Shown: positions 1 through 6,921 of the stretch, piece by piece | How positions within the stretch are numbered: position 1 is the stretch's first letter | How the letters are laid out: each line of letters begins with the position of its first letter | Source of the DNA: an uncultured Micavibrio sp. | GTDB taxonomy: Bacteria > Pseudomonadota > Alphaproteobacteria > Micavibrionales > UBA1664 | Length of the DNA: 10,068 bases | Direction: 5' to 3' | Assembly: GCA_913057885.1 (NCBI GenBank) | Contig: CAJXOI010000016.1 | Span: 1-10,068 of the forward strand | Made by a program: the position numbers and the translations under genes | Notes under the pieces: model-generated | What the model was told of the DNA's origin: nothing | The model's database searches: none | What the model saw: the letters and a program-made list of their open reading frames with translations, nothing else

Positions 1-92
1 TGGCCTATTGGCGTTCGAACGATGGCCCCTTCGCTGCCCTTAACCCAAATCAATGGGTTGACCGCTACGTTGAATTGAAAGCAGCGGCCTAA
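1..92 (+). CDS. C-terminal fragment of the gene upstream of icmB, probably IcmJ/DotN
   Basis: An open frame enters from the left edge (first full codon at base 3) and ends with TAA at 90-92, giving 29 residues. They include the aromatic and proline-rich run YWRSNDGPFAALNPNQW and end VELKAAA. The stretch is too short to identify by itself. In Legionella and Coxiella the gene directly before icmB/dotO is icmJ/dotN, which encodes a small cytoplasmic protein of the type IV coupling complex. This frame is co-directional with icmB and ends 64 bases before it, so IcmJ/DotN is the most economical guess. That guess rests on gene order, not on a motif seen here. The frame is probably real because it has a protein-like composition and stops just before the next gene. 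Confidence 0.5.
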   Translation, partial: AYWRSNDGPFAALNPNQWVDRYVELKAAA

Positions 93-105
93 ACCTTCTT
101 ATTTC

Positions 106-156
106 ATGAAAAACGCCTTTTCATTGGCTTTTAACCATTCTACAATCATTGGATAG
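106..156 (+). other. Possible 16-codon leader ORF abutting icmB start
   Basis: An ATG at 106 opens a frame reading MKNAFSLAFNHSTIIG and ending with TAG at 154-156, directly against the icmB ATG at 157. The icmB start has no good Shine-Dalgarno sequence; only GGA at 151-153 is present, and it is too close. Reinitiation from this short frame would be one way to load ribosomes. The start of the frame also carries a 7-bp inverted repeat, ATGAAAA (106-112) with TTTTCAT (118-124). The short frame itself lacks a clear ribosome binding site, so it may be chance. Confidence 0.2.
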
Positions 157-3100
157 ATGAACGCGTTTGGAAAATTTTTAGCACCATTTGTTACACTTGC
201 GAAACAACCGATTGAATCATTCATTCGGCTGGAAACAGCAGATGATAATATCACCATCGTTGCTGAAGATGGTTCGCTGGTCAGTTTCTTAAAAGTTGAC
301 GGCAGCAGGCAAATCATTGGCCCCGAAGAATATAATCATATTATCGAGGCCGCGACGGTAAAACTGGGTGCCCGTTTCGACAGGCCAGGGCATGCGCTTC
401 AGGTTTATTTTTCTCGTAACCCTGCACGATCCAGAACCATTACGGAACGTGAAACCCATCCGTCCAAAATCGCGGCGCGTAATATCGGACTTGAGATCGA
501 GGACGTATTGGATGAACGTGCCCGTCATTTGTCACATTATATGATTCACGAGGAGTGTTATTTCGTTTTGTGGACACGCCCCAACATTTTGCCAAAAAAT
601 GATCTGAAACGCGCTGCGGAGGAACAAAAGAAAAAGGAATGGGTGGCCGCGGGATCTGCCCAAAACCCGAACGCGGCCTTAGAACCGATTCGCGCGCGAC
701 ATAAATCTTATGTCATGGGAATTGAATCCGCTATGAATGAATTGGGGATGCGCGCTGATTTGATGAACACGCACGAGGCCATGGCCGCTGTTCGGAATAA
801 CCTCTTCCCCGATTTGGCAAATGATAAATGGCGACCAATTTTGCCTGGCGATAAAATCCCTGTGCGTGTCCCAGAGTCCAAGGTGGATTACTCCGAAATT
901 TTATGGCCACCGCTTAGGCAACAAATCACATCGGCGCATGGTCGTGTTTTAAACGACCGCATGGTTCAAATTGGGTCATTGCTATGGGGTGGCGTTGATA
1001 TGACGCTTGCGCCTTCCGATCCATCGCCTTTCCCGATGCTTTTGAACAGGTTATTCGAAGCCAATATCCCTTACCGTATATCGTTTTTAATTGAATCAGG
1101 CGGGGCGCAGTCAATGTCAGTTAAGGCATTAATCGCGACCTTTTTGGCGATTACAAACCCGATTAACAAAACGATCAAAAAATCCATTGAATCGTTGCAG
1201 GCTCTCTCACGGAGTGAGCCTGTTGTAAAATTAAGAATTTCTGCCGCGACATGGGCACCAGAGGGTAAGAGAAACTTAATGGAAGACCGGATTTCCGTTT
1301 TGATGCAGGCTATGGAGAGTTGGGGATATTGTCAGGCCTCCAACGTGGTTGGCGATCCGCTGGATTGTATTATGTCCTCGGCGATGGGGATCTCATGTGC
1401 CTCAACCGCGCCGGCGGCCATTGCCCCGATGTATGAGGTGATGAAGCTTTTGCCCTGGCAAAGGCCGTCCTCGCCATTTGATAAGGGGGCGTTATTGCTC
1501 AGAACACCTGATGGAAAAATGTGGCCTTATCAAACAGGCACAAATCTCACGACGACATGGTTTGATTTGATTTTTGCCCAGCCTGGTGCGGGTAAGTCGG
1601 TTTTGATGAATACGCTCTCTTTGGCGACTGTGCTGGCTCCAGGTAACTCGAAATTACCATATATTGCGATTATCGATATCGGACCGTCTTCGTCCGGACT
1701 TATTTCTTTGATCAAAGAATCTCTGCCTGCCGATCGTAAATACGAGGCCGCGCATTATCGACTTCAGATGACACCTGAATATGCGATTAACCCGTTTGAC
1801 ACGCAATTGGGCATGCGCCGTCCTCTCGTGGATGAACGAAGTTATCTTGTTGAGCTTCTTACCTTGCTCTCAACACCTCCTGGTGCGGACAAACCTTATG
1901 ACGGTATTCAACAATTGGCGGGTCTTGTGGTTGACGAGATGTATCGATGGCGTTTGGATGACGAGGCAAATGCCGAACCGCGCCCTTATTTGCCGCGCCT
2001 CGATCCTGAAATTGACGAGGCTCTAAAAAAGTTTAATATTCACCTACCCGAAGATCCCTACTGGTGGGACATTGTCGATAAATTTTTTGATTTGGATCAA
2101 TTTTATCTGGCCAATTTGGCACAGCGTCACGCGGTTCCTGTATTGGGGGATGCGATTACCGCGGCTCGCCGCCCACAGATTCGTGCGTTGTTGGAACAGG
2201 CGCAAATCGGCACATCGGCCGAAAGTGTGATCAGCGCGTTTGAAAGGATGATTACATCCGCCATTCGTGAATTTCCGATTTTATCATCGGTAACAAAGTT
2301 TGAAATTACAGATGCACGTGTTTGTGCGCTTGATTTGATGGATGTCGCGCCACAGGGGGATCAAACAGCGGATCGTCAAACTTCGATCATGTATATGTTG
2401 GCAAGGCATGCTTTGGTCCGAAGCTGGTGGCTATCGCAAGAGGCGATTGATCATATGCCTGAAAAATACCGCCCCTATCATGAAAAAAGGCTTCAGGACA
2501 TCGCCGAAACACCAAAGCGTCTATGTTACGATGAATTTCACAGAACAAGTCATTCAACGTCCGTCCGCGCGCAATTGATCCGTGATGTGCGTGAGGGAAG
2601 GAAACGCGGTGTTCAGATTGTTTTGTCATCTCAACTGTTGGATGACTTTGATGATGATATGGTAGACTTGGCGACCGGTGTGTGGGTTTTGGGAAGCGCG
2701 ATTTCCGACCGCGTTGTTGATAATACGCAACAGACATTCGGTTTGTCCAATACGGCACGAAATGTAATACGTTATCGCTTAACGGGGCCGCGCTCGTCAG
2801 GGGCACCGGCATTATTTGTTTTGGGAACGACTGAGGGGCGATATGAACAACATTTGATTAACACTCTTGGCCCAATCGAGTTATGGGCGTTGTCAACATC
2901 GTCCGAGGATGTTGCTATTCGCTCGCGTCTTTATGCAAAGCTTGGTGCTTCACGCGCTCGTCAGATTTTGGCGGCATCGTATCCAGGGGGAAGTGCGCGA
3001 TCAGAAATCAAACGCCGCGTTTTCATGAAAACCGAAGATGGCGATATGCATACGGCCGCGACATCAGAAATTATTGAAGAAATCGTGAAAGAGTTGATTC

Positions 3101-3165
3101 AAATGAGTGAAGATCGGTTCGAGGCCGACCGCCGCCGTCAATTGATGGGCGAGGAAATTGAATAA
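157..3165 (+). CDS. icmB: IcmB/DotO-like ATPase of a type IVB secretion system
   Basis: This 1002-residue protein matches the length of Legionella IcmB/DotO (about 1009 aa). That VirB4-class ATPase docks at the cytoplasmic base of the Dot/Icm channel and, with DotB, powers substrate export. The N-terminus (FLAPFVTLAKQPIESF, about residues 7-22, then LETADD) is typical of the family. A P-loop lies at 474-481, AQPGAGKS with Lys480; its first position is Ala where the classical motif has Gly. Walker B is LCYDE with Asp792-Glu793, followed by an Arg-rich stretch and the VLSSQ segment typical of VirB4-like ATPases. No membrane segment is evident. The start is fixed by an in-frame TAG immediately upstream at 154-156. 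The stop overlaps the next gene's start by one base (TAATG), so the two are probably translationally coupled. The family call is strong; the type of system (effector export or conjugation) cannot be told from this gene. Confidence 0.92.
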   Translation: MNAFGKFLAPFVTLAKQPIESFIRLETADDNITIVAEDGSLVSFLKVDGSRQIIGPEEYNHIIEAATVKLGARFDRPGHALQVYFSRNPARSRTITERETHPSKIAARNIGLEIEDVLDERARHLSHYMIHEECYFVLWTRPNILPKNDLKRAAEEQKKKEWVAAGSAQNPNAALEPIRARHKSYVMGIESAMNELGMRADLMNTHEAMAAVRNNLFPDLANDKWRPILPGDKIPVRVPESKVDYSEILWPPLRQQITSAHGRVLNDRMVQIGSLLWGGVDMTLAPSDPSPFPMLLNRLFEANIPYRISFLIESGGAQSMSVKALIATFLAITNPINKTIKKSIESLQALSRSEPVVKLRISAATWAPEGKRNLMEDRISVLMQAMESWGYCQASNVVGDPLDCIMSSAMGISCASTAPAAIAPMYEVMKLLPWQRPSSPFDKGALLLRTPDGKMWPYQTGTNLTTTWFDLIFAQPGAGKSVLMNTLSLATVLAPGNSKLPYIAIIDIGPSSSGLISLIKESLPADRKYEAAHYRLQMTPEYAINPFDTQLGMRRPLVDERSYLVELLTLLSTPPGADKPYDGIQQLAGLVVDEMYRWRLDDEANAEPRPYLPRLDPEIDEALKKFNIHLPEDPYWWDIVDKFFDLDQFYLANLAQRHAVPVLGDAITAARRPQIRALLEQAQIGTSAESVISAFERMITSAIREFPILSSVTKFEITDARVCALDLMDVAPQGDQTADRQTSIMYMLARHALVRSWWLSQEAIDHMPEKYRPYHEKRLQDIAETPKRLCYDEFHRTSHSTSVRAQLIRDVREGRKRGVQIVLSSQLLDDFDDDMVDLATGVWVLGSAISDRVVDNTQQTFGLSNTARNVIRYRLTGPRSSGAPALFVLGTTEGRYEQHLINTLGPIELWALSTSSEDVAIRSRLYAKLGASRARQILAASYPGGSARSEIKRRVFMKTEDGDMHTAATSEIIEEIVKELIQMSEDRFEADRRRQLMGEEIE

Positions 3166-3800
3166 TGAAGTTCAACCTGTCGTCAATAAGCATGCGTCCA
3201 TTTGGTGAAATCGACGATGATGACACCATCTTTATTGCTTTTTTAAAAACAAATCAGGAAGTTTTTATTCTGCTTGCAACAGTTGTTTTTCTCGCGCTTG
3301 TTGGCTGGATTGCTTTTGGAATTGAACGACCGCGCGAGGGGACATGGCGTTATGCGATCTGTAAGGTTTTTTTGGAACGCTATGCCCAATACCCGACGGA
3401 TGTTAAAATTTTAACCGCGGATGAAAAGCGAAGCTCTGTTCAAATTGGATATTTGGCGACAAATTCGTACGGTATGCGGGAATCGAGATTGATGGAATGT
3501 TTTTACAATATTCAACAAGATCGCGTTGAGTTAAATCGCATCACCATTGATAGACGCACACTAACATTGAAAAATCCTACCGAGGCCGAATTTAAGGAGG
3601 GTAATGAGGATGAAAGACCACCACTTAATTTTGATGAAATGTGGGTCGCGCAAAATAATGCCATGCAAAACCTAAAATATCCCAGCATTACGTTCGAGAG
3701 CTTTAATCGCATTGTTCCATTGATTATATCCAATGAAGATTTGGATAAAACAATGCCGCGGCGCTTGCCTAACACGCTCGAGGACCTTAAATATAATTAA
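3165..3800 (+). CDS. Unrecognised single-pass membrane protein coupled to icmB
   Basis: I do not recognise a named family in this 211-residue protein. The N-terminus is acidic (EIDDDD at 15-20). One hydrophobic segment at about 32-53 (VFILLATVVFLALVGWIAFG) is a clear transmembrane helix, and a soluble domain of about 155 residues follows. That domain contains the only two cysteines, Cys66 and Cys112, in a layout of Cys, FLERYAQYPTDVKI, then NSYGMRESRLMECFY. This is loosely like small exported beta domains closed by one disulfide, which suggests a periplasmic domain. Arginines 55, 57 and 62 just after the helix make the topology uncertain. Translation probably starts from GAGGAAA (3151-3157), inside the end of icmB and 7 bases before the ATG; the start overlaps the icmB stop. 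The tight coupling suggests a role in the same secretion complex, but that is inference. It does not look like IcmL/DotI despite similar size and one-helix layout. Confidence 0.85.
   Translation: MKFNLSSISMRPFGEIDDDDTIFIAFLKTNQEVFILLATVVFLALVGWIAFGIERPREGTWRYAICKVFLERYAQYPTDVKILTADEKRSSVQIGYLATNSYGMRESRLMECFYNIQQDRVELNRITIDRRTLTLKNPTEAEFKEGNEDERPPLNFDEMWVAQNNAMQNLKYPSITFESFNRIVPLIISNEDLDKTMPRRLPNTLEDLKYN
3792..3797 (+). promoter_or_regulatory. Candidate -10 box before the aldo/keto reductase gene
   Basis: A perfect TATAAT lies at the last codons of the preceding gene, 35 bases before the next ATG. The best upstream -35-like hexamer, TTGCCT at 3765-3770, is 21 bases away, which is too far for a normal sigma70 promoter. 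The -10 match may be chance in AT-rich DNA, but it offers a way for the reductase gene to be transcribed separately from the secretion genes. Confidence 0.25.
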
Positions 3801-3831
3801 AAAATAAATCACGTAATATTAAGGAATTATC

Positions 3832-4884
3832 ATGCATTATAAAAAGTTGGGGCGGACAGACATGTCTGTGTCGCATATTTGCTTAGGAACCATGACATGG
3901 GGATGCCAAAATACCGAAGACGAGGCGCATGAGCAAATGGATTACGCGATTGATCAGGGTGTGAATTTCTTTGACACTGCGGAACTCTATGCAATCCCGC
4001 CCGAGGAACATACCCAAGGCTTGACCGAACAATATATCGGCACATGGTTTGCCAAAACGGGGAAGCGTGACCAAATCATTTTGGCATCAAAGGTTGCGGG
4101 ACGCGGATTTCCATGGATTGATAATGGTGATCCTATCTCGCCAAAGCGTATAGAAACGGCATTGGATCGAAGTCTCAAACGATTACAAACAGATTATATT
4201 GATCTATACCAACTCCATTGGCCGAATTACCCTTATCCACATCATGGGCGCCACCATGCCGGCGATATTGATTATTCACAGATCAATGCTGACCGAGAAG
4301 CAGAGAGGATGCTGGATATTCTCTATGCTTTGGATACAGCTGTGAAGGTAGGGAAAATCCGTGCTTATGGTCTGTCCAACGATACACCATGGGGTGTGAT
4401 GAAATATAACGAATTGGCGGCGACCCATGACCTGCCGCGTGTAACATCGGTGCAAAATGAATATTCATTGATGTATCGCCATGACGAACCTTATTTGGCC
4501 GAAGTTTGCGTACACGAGGATGTGTCTTATTTGCCTTATTCTCCGCTGGCCGCAGGATCGATCAGCGGAAAATATCTGGGTGGAGCGCGGCCCGAAGGGG
4601 CGCGTTGGTCATTGGGAAAGGATAACCGCAAAAATCAGCGCGAGACAGAGGCCGCGGAGGCAGCGGTTCGTGACTATATGGCCGTTGCTGAAAAACACGG
4701 TTTGGATGTGTGCCAAATGGCGCTGGCTTTTTGTTATCAACAATCCTTTATTACTTCGACCATTATCGGGGCGACATCGATGGATCAATTGAAAACGGAT
4801 ATTGCGGCCAAAGATATTGCTCTTTCTAATGATTGCCTGTCAGATATTAAGGCGGTACATAATAAATATCCTGTGCCTTATTAA
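3832..4884 (+). CDS. tas: Tas-type NADP(H)-dependent aldo/keto reductase
   Basis: This 350-residue protein is a (beta/alpha)8-barrel oxidoreductase that reduces aldehydes or ketones with NADPH in the cytoplasm. The expected catalytic tetrad is present: Asp48 and Tyr53 in FFDTAELY, Lys87 in ILASKV, and His129 in LYQLHWP. It resembles E. coli Tas (about 346 aa) along its length, with GTMTWG near residue 19, IPPEEHTQGLTE after the tetrad tyrosine, SLKRLQTDYIDLYQ, VQNEYSL, and TSTIIGATSMDQLKT near the C-terminus. The physiological substrate of Tas-like enzymes is poorly defined and cannot be read from the sequence. The ATG has a good ribosome binding site, AAGGA at 3821-3825, 6 bases upstream. 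The gene follows the membrane-protein gene after 31 bases with no visible terminator, so read-through from the secretion genes is possible. Nothing in the enzyme suggests a part in secretion. Confidence 0.93.
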   Translation: MHYKKLGRTDMSVSHICLGTMTWGCQNTEDEAHEQMDYAIDQGVNFFDTAELYAIPPEEHTQGLTEQYIGTWFAKTGKRDQIILASKVAGRGFPWIDNGDPISPKRIETALDRSLKRLQTDYIDLYQLHWPNYPYPHHGRHHAGDIDYSQINADREAERMLDILYALDTAVKVGKIRAYGLSNDTPWGVMKYNELAATHDLPRVTSVQNEYSLMYRHDEPYLAEVCVHEDVSYLPYSPLAAGSISGKYLGGARPEGARWSLGKDNRKNQRETEAAEAAVRDYMAVAEKHGLDVCQMALAFCYQQSFITSTIIGATSMDQLKTDIAAKDIALSNDCLSDIKAVHNKYPVPY

Positions 4885-4893
4885 AATAAAGTT

Positions 4894-4922
4894 TTGACTT
4901 TTAAACCACCCCGTTGTATTAA
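4894..4922 (+). promoter_or_regulatory. Sigma70-type promoter for the RNase R gene
   Basis: TTGACT (4894-4899) and TATTAA (4917-4922) are separated by exactly 17 bases, with 5 of 6 and 4 of 6 consensus matches. A start site near 4929 would leave a leader of only about 16 bases. The leader would contain the ribosome binding site AGGGAAG (4934-4940), 5 bases before the ATG. The promoter sits wholly in the short gap after the reductase gene, so it probably drives the RNase R gene independently. Confidence 0.6.
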
Positions 4923-4945
4923 TTACATAAAACAGGGAAGTCTTC

Positions 4946-6910
4946 ATGGCTAAAAGAAAAAAACAAATTGATCTCAACGATCTTTTAGGCGCGCTCGAAA
5001 CAGGCGTGCCAGTCACTCCCCATGATATTGCGGCACGTATGAACCTTGATTTTTCAAGAGGGTCGAAGGATCGGAAACGCCTTGCAGACGCACTTGAACA
5101 ATTGCAGGCATCGGGCATGGTTCAACAATATGGGCAACGCTTTATGCGCCCAAAAGATGCGGATATTGACTCAACAGATTTCTTGATTGGTGTTGTTGAA
5201 AAAGGGCCCGATGGTCGTTATTTCAAACCACTTGATCCTGAAATTGAGCAGATTGCTGTCACAAACCTGAATGTAGAAAATGGTGCCATTGTCACGGTAC
5301 GCCCCAATGCTTGTAAAACGGGCATTGATCGCGTTTTGATTGAGCACGGCAACATGGATGACGCGCACGCACTTAGTCTGATGTCCGCGCTCGAAGCGCA
5401 TATCCCCATCGAGTTTCCCCAGGATGTGTTGGATGAAACCATTGATATGCACGTCCCTTCATCATGTCCGGGACGTCGCGACATGACAAAAATTCCTTTT
5501 TTAACAATTGACCCGAAAACCGCCAAAGATAAAGATGACGCCATTTGCGTTCGTCGTAAAAAAGGTGGAGGTTGGACGGTTATGGTTGCGATTGCCGATG
5601 TGTCCCATTATGTCCGCCCGGGCACACGATTGTTCGAGGAGGCATTAAAACGCGGAACATCTGTCTATTTGCCGGGCATGACAATTCCTATGTTGCCGGA
5701 AACATTATCAAACGGAATATGCTCGCTGAAACCGGGTGAAAATCGTGCCGCGATTGTGACAACCATTACGATTGATAAAGATGGCGCCATTGAAGATTAT
5801 AAAACGGAAAAGGCGATTATCCGATCCCGTGCCGAGCTGGATTATGATCAGGTACAAGATGCAATTGACGGTTTAGCCACGGGTAAGGTTCGCGAGCTTT
5901 ATAATAAATATATATTAAAGGCAGAAAAAGCTTGTAAGGCCTTGATGTGTGAGGCAGAAAAACGCGGCCATTTGGATCTCAATGTCTCTGAACAACGGAT
6001 CGATTATTCCCAAAAAGCCGGCCTTCAGATCAGTGAGGAGCGCAATACATTATCCCATCAAATTATTGCCATGTTGATGATTGCCAATAACCGTGTCGCC
6101 GTTCAAGCCATGGAACAGAAGGACAAGGCAGTTTTATCCCGTGCGCATGGCGATCCGCATGAAAAACAATATAATCGCTTTATCGCTGATTTGGAAAAAA
6201 TGGGCATTGTGCCGAATATGGATTTGGATTTGCCTGACCGTATCCGCGATATGACGCGTCAATCGCACGGCATTAAAAAGCATGGTGAAAAAATCCGTCA
6301 AATGCTTATTCGTATGCAAGACCGCGCTCGATATGCCGTTGGAAAATTACCGCATTATGGTTTGGCGTTAAAAGACGGATACACGCATTTTACATCCCCC
6401 ATCAGGCGGTTTAGCGACCTTGTGGTGCATTGTTTAATTACCGACAAAGACCGCGAACAACCAGAATTTTTCACAACGGATAACCTGAAGGATGTGGCAA
6501 AGCACATCAATATGACGGAACGCCGCGCAGAACAGGCGGAGCGGCGCGCCAAAGACAGAACCGTTGCCCAATGGGTGTCCAAAAATATGAGTGCAGTGTT
6601 TAATGCCCGCGTTCATAATGTTGACGCCGATGCGAAAGAGCTTGAAGTTCGCGGATTAACACATGCCATTCATGCCTATATTCCTGACATAGATACATCG
6701 AATTACAGGGCAGGGCAGATTGTTCAAATCAGCCCGCGAGAGGCCGATCCTGTTACAGGAATTGTTCAATTTGCATTGGCGGCCAATAAAAATACAGGCC
6801 AAACCGCCAATGACAATATGAGGGATAAAGGCCAAAAAGAAGTGCCATCAGTGCCAGAGCGTAAAAAAGCACCACGTAAAAAAGAAATGCGTGCTAAAAG
6901 GTATGGTTAA
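4946..6910 (+). CDS. rnr: RNase R-like 3'-5' exoribonuclease, short and divergent
   Basis: This 654-residue RNB-family protein should degrade RNA processively from the 3' end in the cytoplasm. In order it shows a winged-helix-like segment (about 8-68), one OB/cold-shock-like segment (about 77-125), the RNB catalytic domain (about 181-500), an S1-like segment (about 550-612) and a lysine/arginine-rich tail (about 639-654). The metal-binding aspartates are present at 189, 195, 197 and 198 (DPKTAKDKDD), as is HFTSPIRRFSDL at 481-492. It is well short of the usual RNase R length (about 750-810 aa) and appears to have one cold-shock domain instead of two. The S1 segment lacks the usual GLFV-like core. 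The EE(A/F/C)M-type pair before the AN motif is replaced by Ile374-Ala375. The catalytic core looks intact, so activity is expected, but substrate handling may differ. A second, standard RNase R may exist elsewhere in the genome. The ATG is supported by AGGGAAG at 4934-4940. Confidence 0.88.
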   Translation: MAKRKKQIDLNDLLGALETGVPVTPHDIAARMNLDFSRGSKDRKRLADALEQLQASGMVQQYGQRFMRPKDADIDSTDFLIGVVEKGPDGRYFKPLDPEIEQIAVTNLNVENGAIVTVRPNACKTGIDRVLIEHGNMDDAHALSLMSALEAHIPIEFPQDVLDETIDMHVPSSCPGRRDMTKIPFLTIDPKTAKDKDDAICVRRKKGGGWTVMVAIADVSHYVRPGTRLFEEALKRGTSVYLPGMTIPMLPETLSNGICSLKPGENRAAIVTTITIDKDGAIEDYKTEKAIIRSRAELDYDQVQDAIDGLATGKVRELYNKYILKAEKACKALMCEAEKRGHLDLNVSEQRIDYSQKAGLQISEERNTLSHQIIAMLMIANNRVAVQAMEQKDKAVLSRAHGDPHEKQYNRFIADLEKMGIVPNMDLDLPDRIRDMTRQSHGIKKHGEKIRQMLIRMQDRARYAVGKLPHYGLALKDGYTHFTSPIRRFSDLVVHCLITDKDREQPEFFTTDNLKDVAKHINMTERRAEQAERRAKDRTVAQWVSKNMSAVFNARVHNVDADAKELEVRGLTHAIHAYIPDIDTSNYRAGQIVQISPREADPVTGIVQFALAANKNTGQTANDNMRDKGQKEVPSVPERKKAPRKKEMRAKRYG

Positions 6911-6921
6911 CCTGCTTTTTT
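6896..6921 (+). terminator. Weak terminator-like structure at the end of rnr
   Basis: AGGT (6899-6902) can pair with ACCT (6910-6913), and after a GC bulge a run of T (6916-6921) follows. The stem is only 4 bp, so intrinsic termination would be poor. It overlaps the rnr stop codon and the end of the opposing gene. No better terminator for either strand is visible at this junction. Confidence 0.18.

Noticed and set aside
2387..2812. 141-codon open frame on the - strand inside icmB
   Set aside because: It lies wholly within the well-supported icmB frame and its translation has no recognisable motif. It reads as a shadow of the Walker B region.
3592..3672. Strong internal Shine-Dalgarno-like AAGGAGGG followed by ATG at 3604 inside the 211-aa protein gene
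   Set aside because: The ATG is in the +1 frame and its reading frame closes after about 22 codons with no protein-like features. The purine run encodes Lys-Glu-Gly of the real protein.
3801..3831. Possible terminator after the 211-aa protein gene
   Set aside because: The gap is AT-rich with no hairpin. It contains only the ribosome binding site of the next gene.
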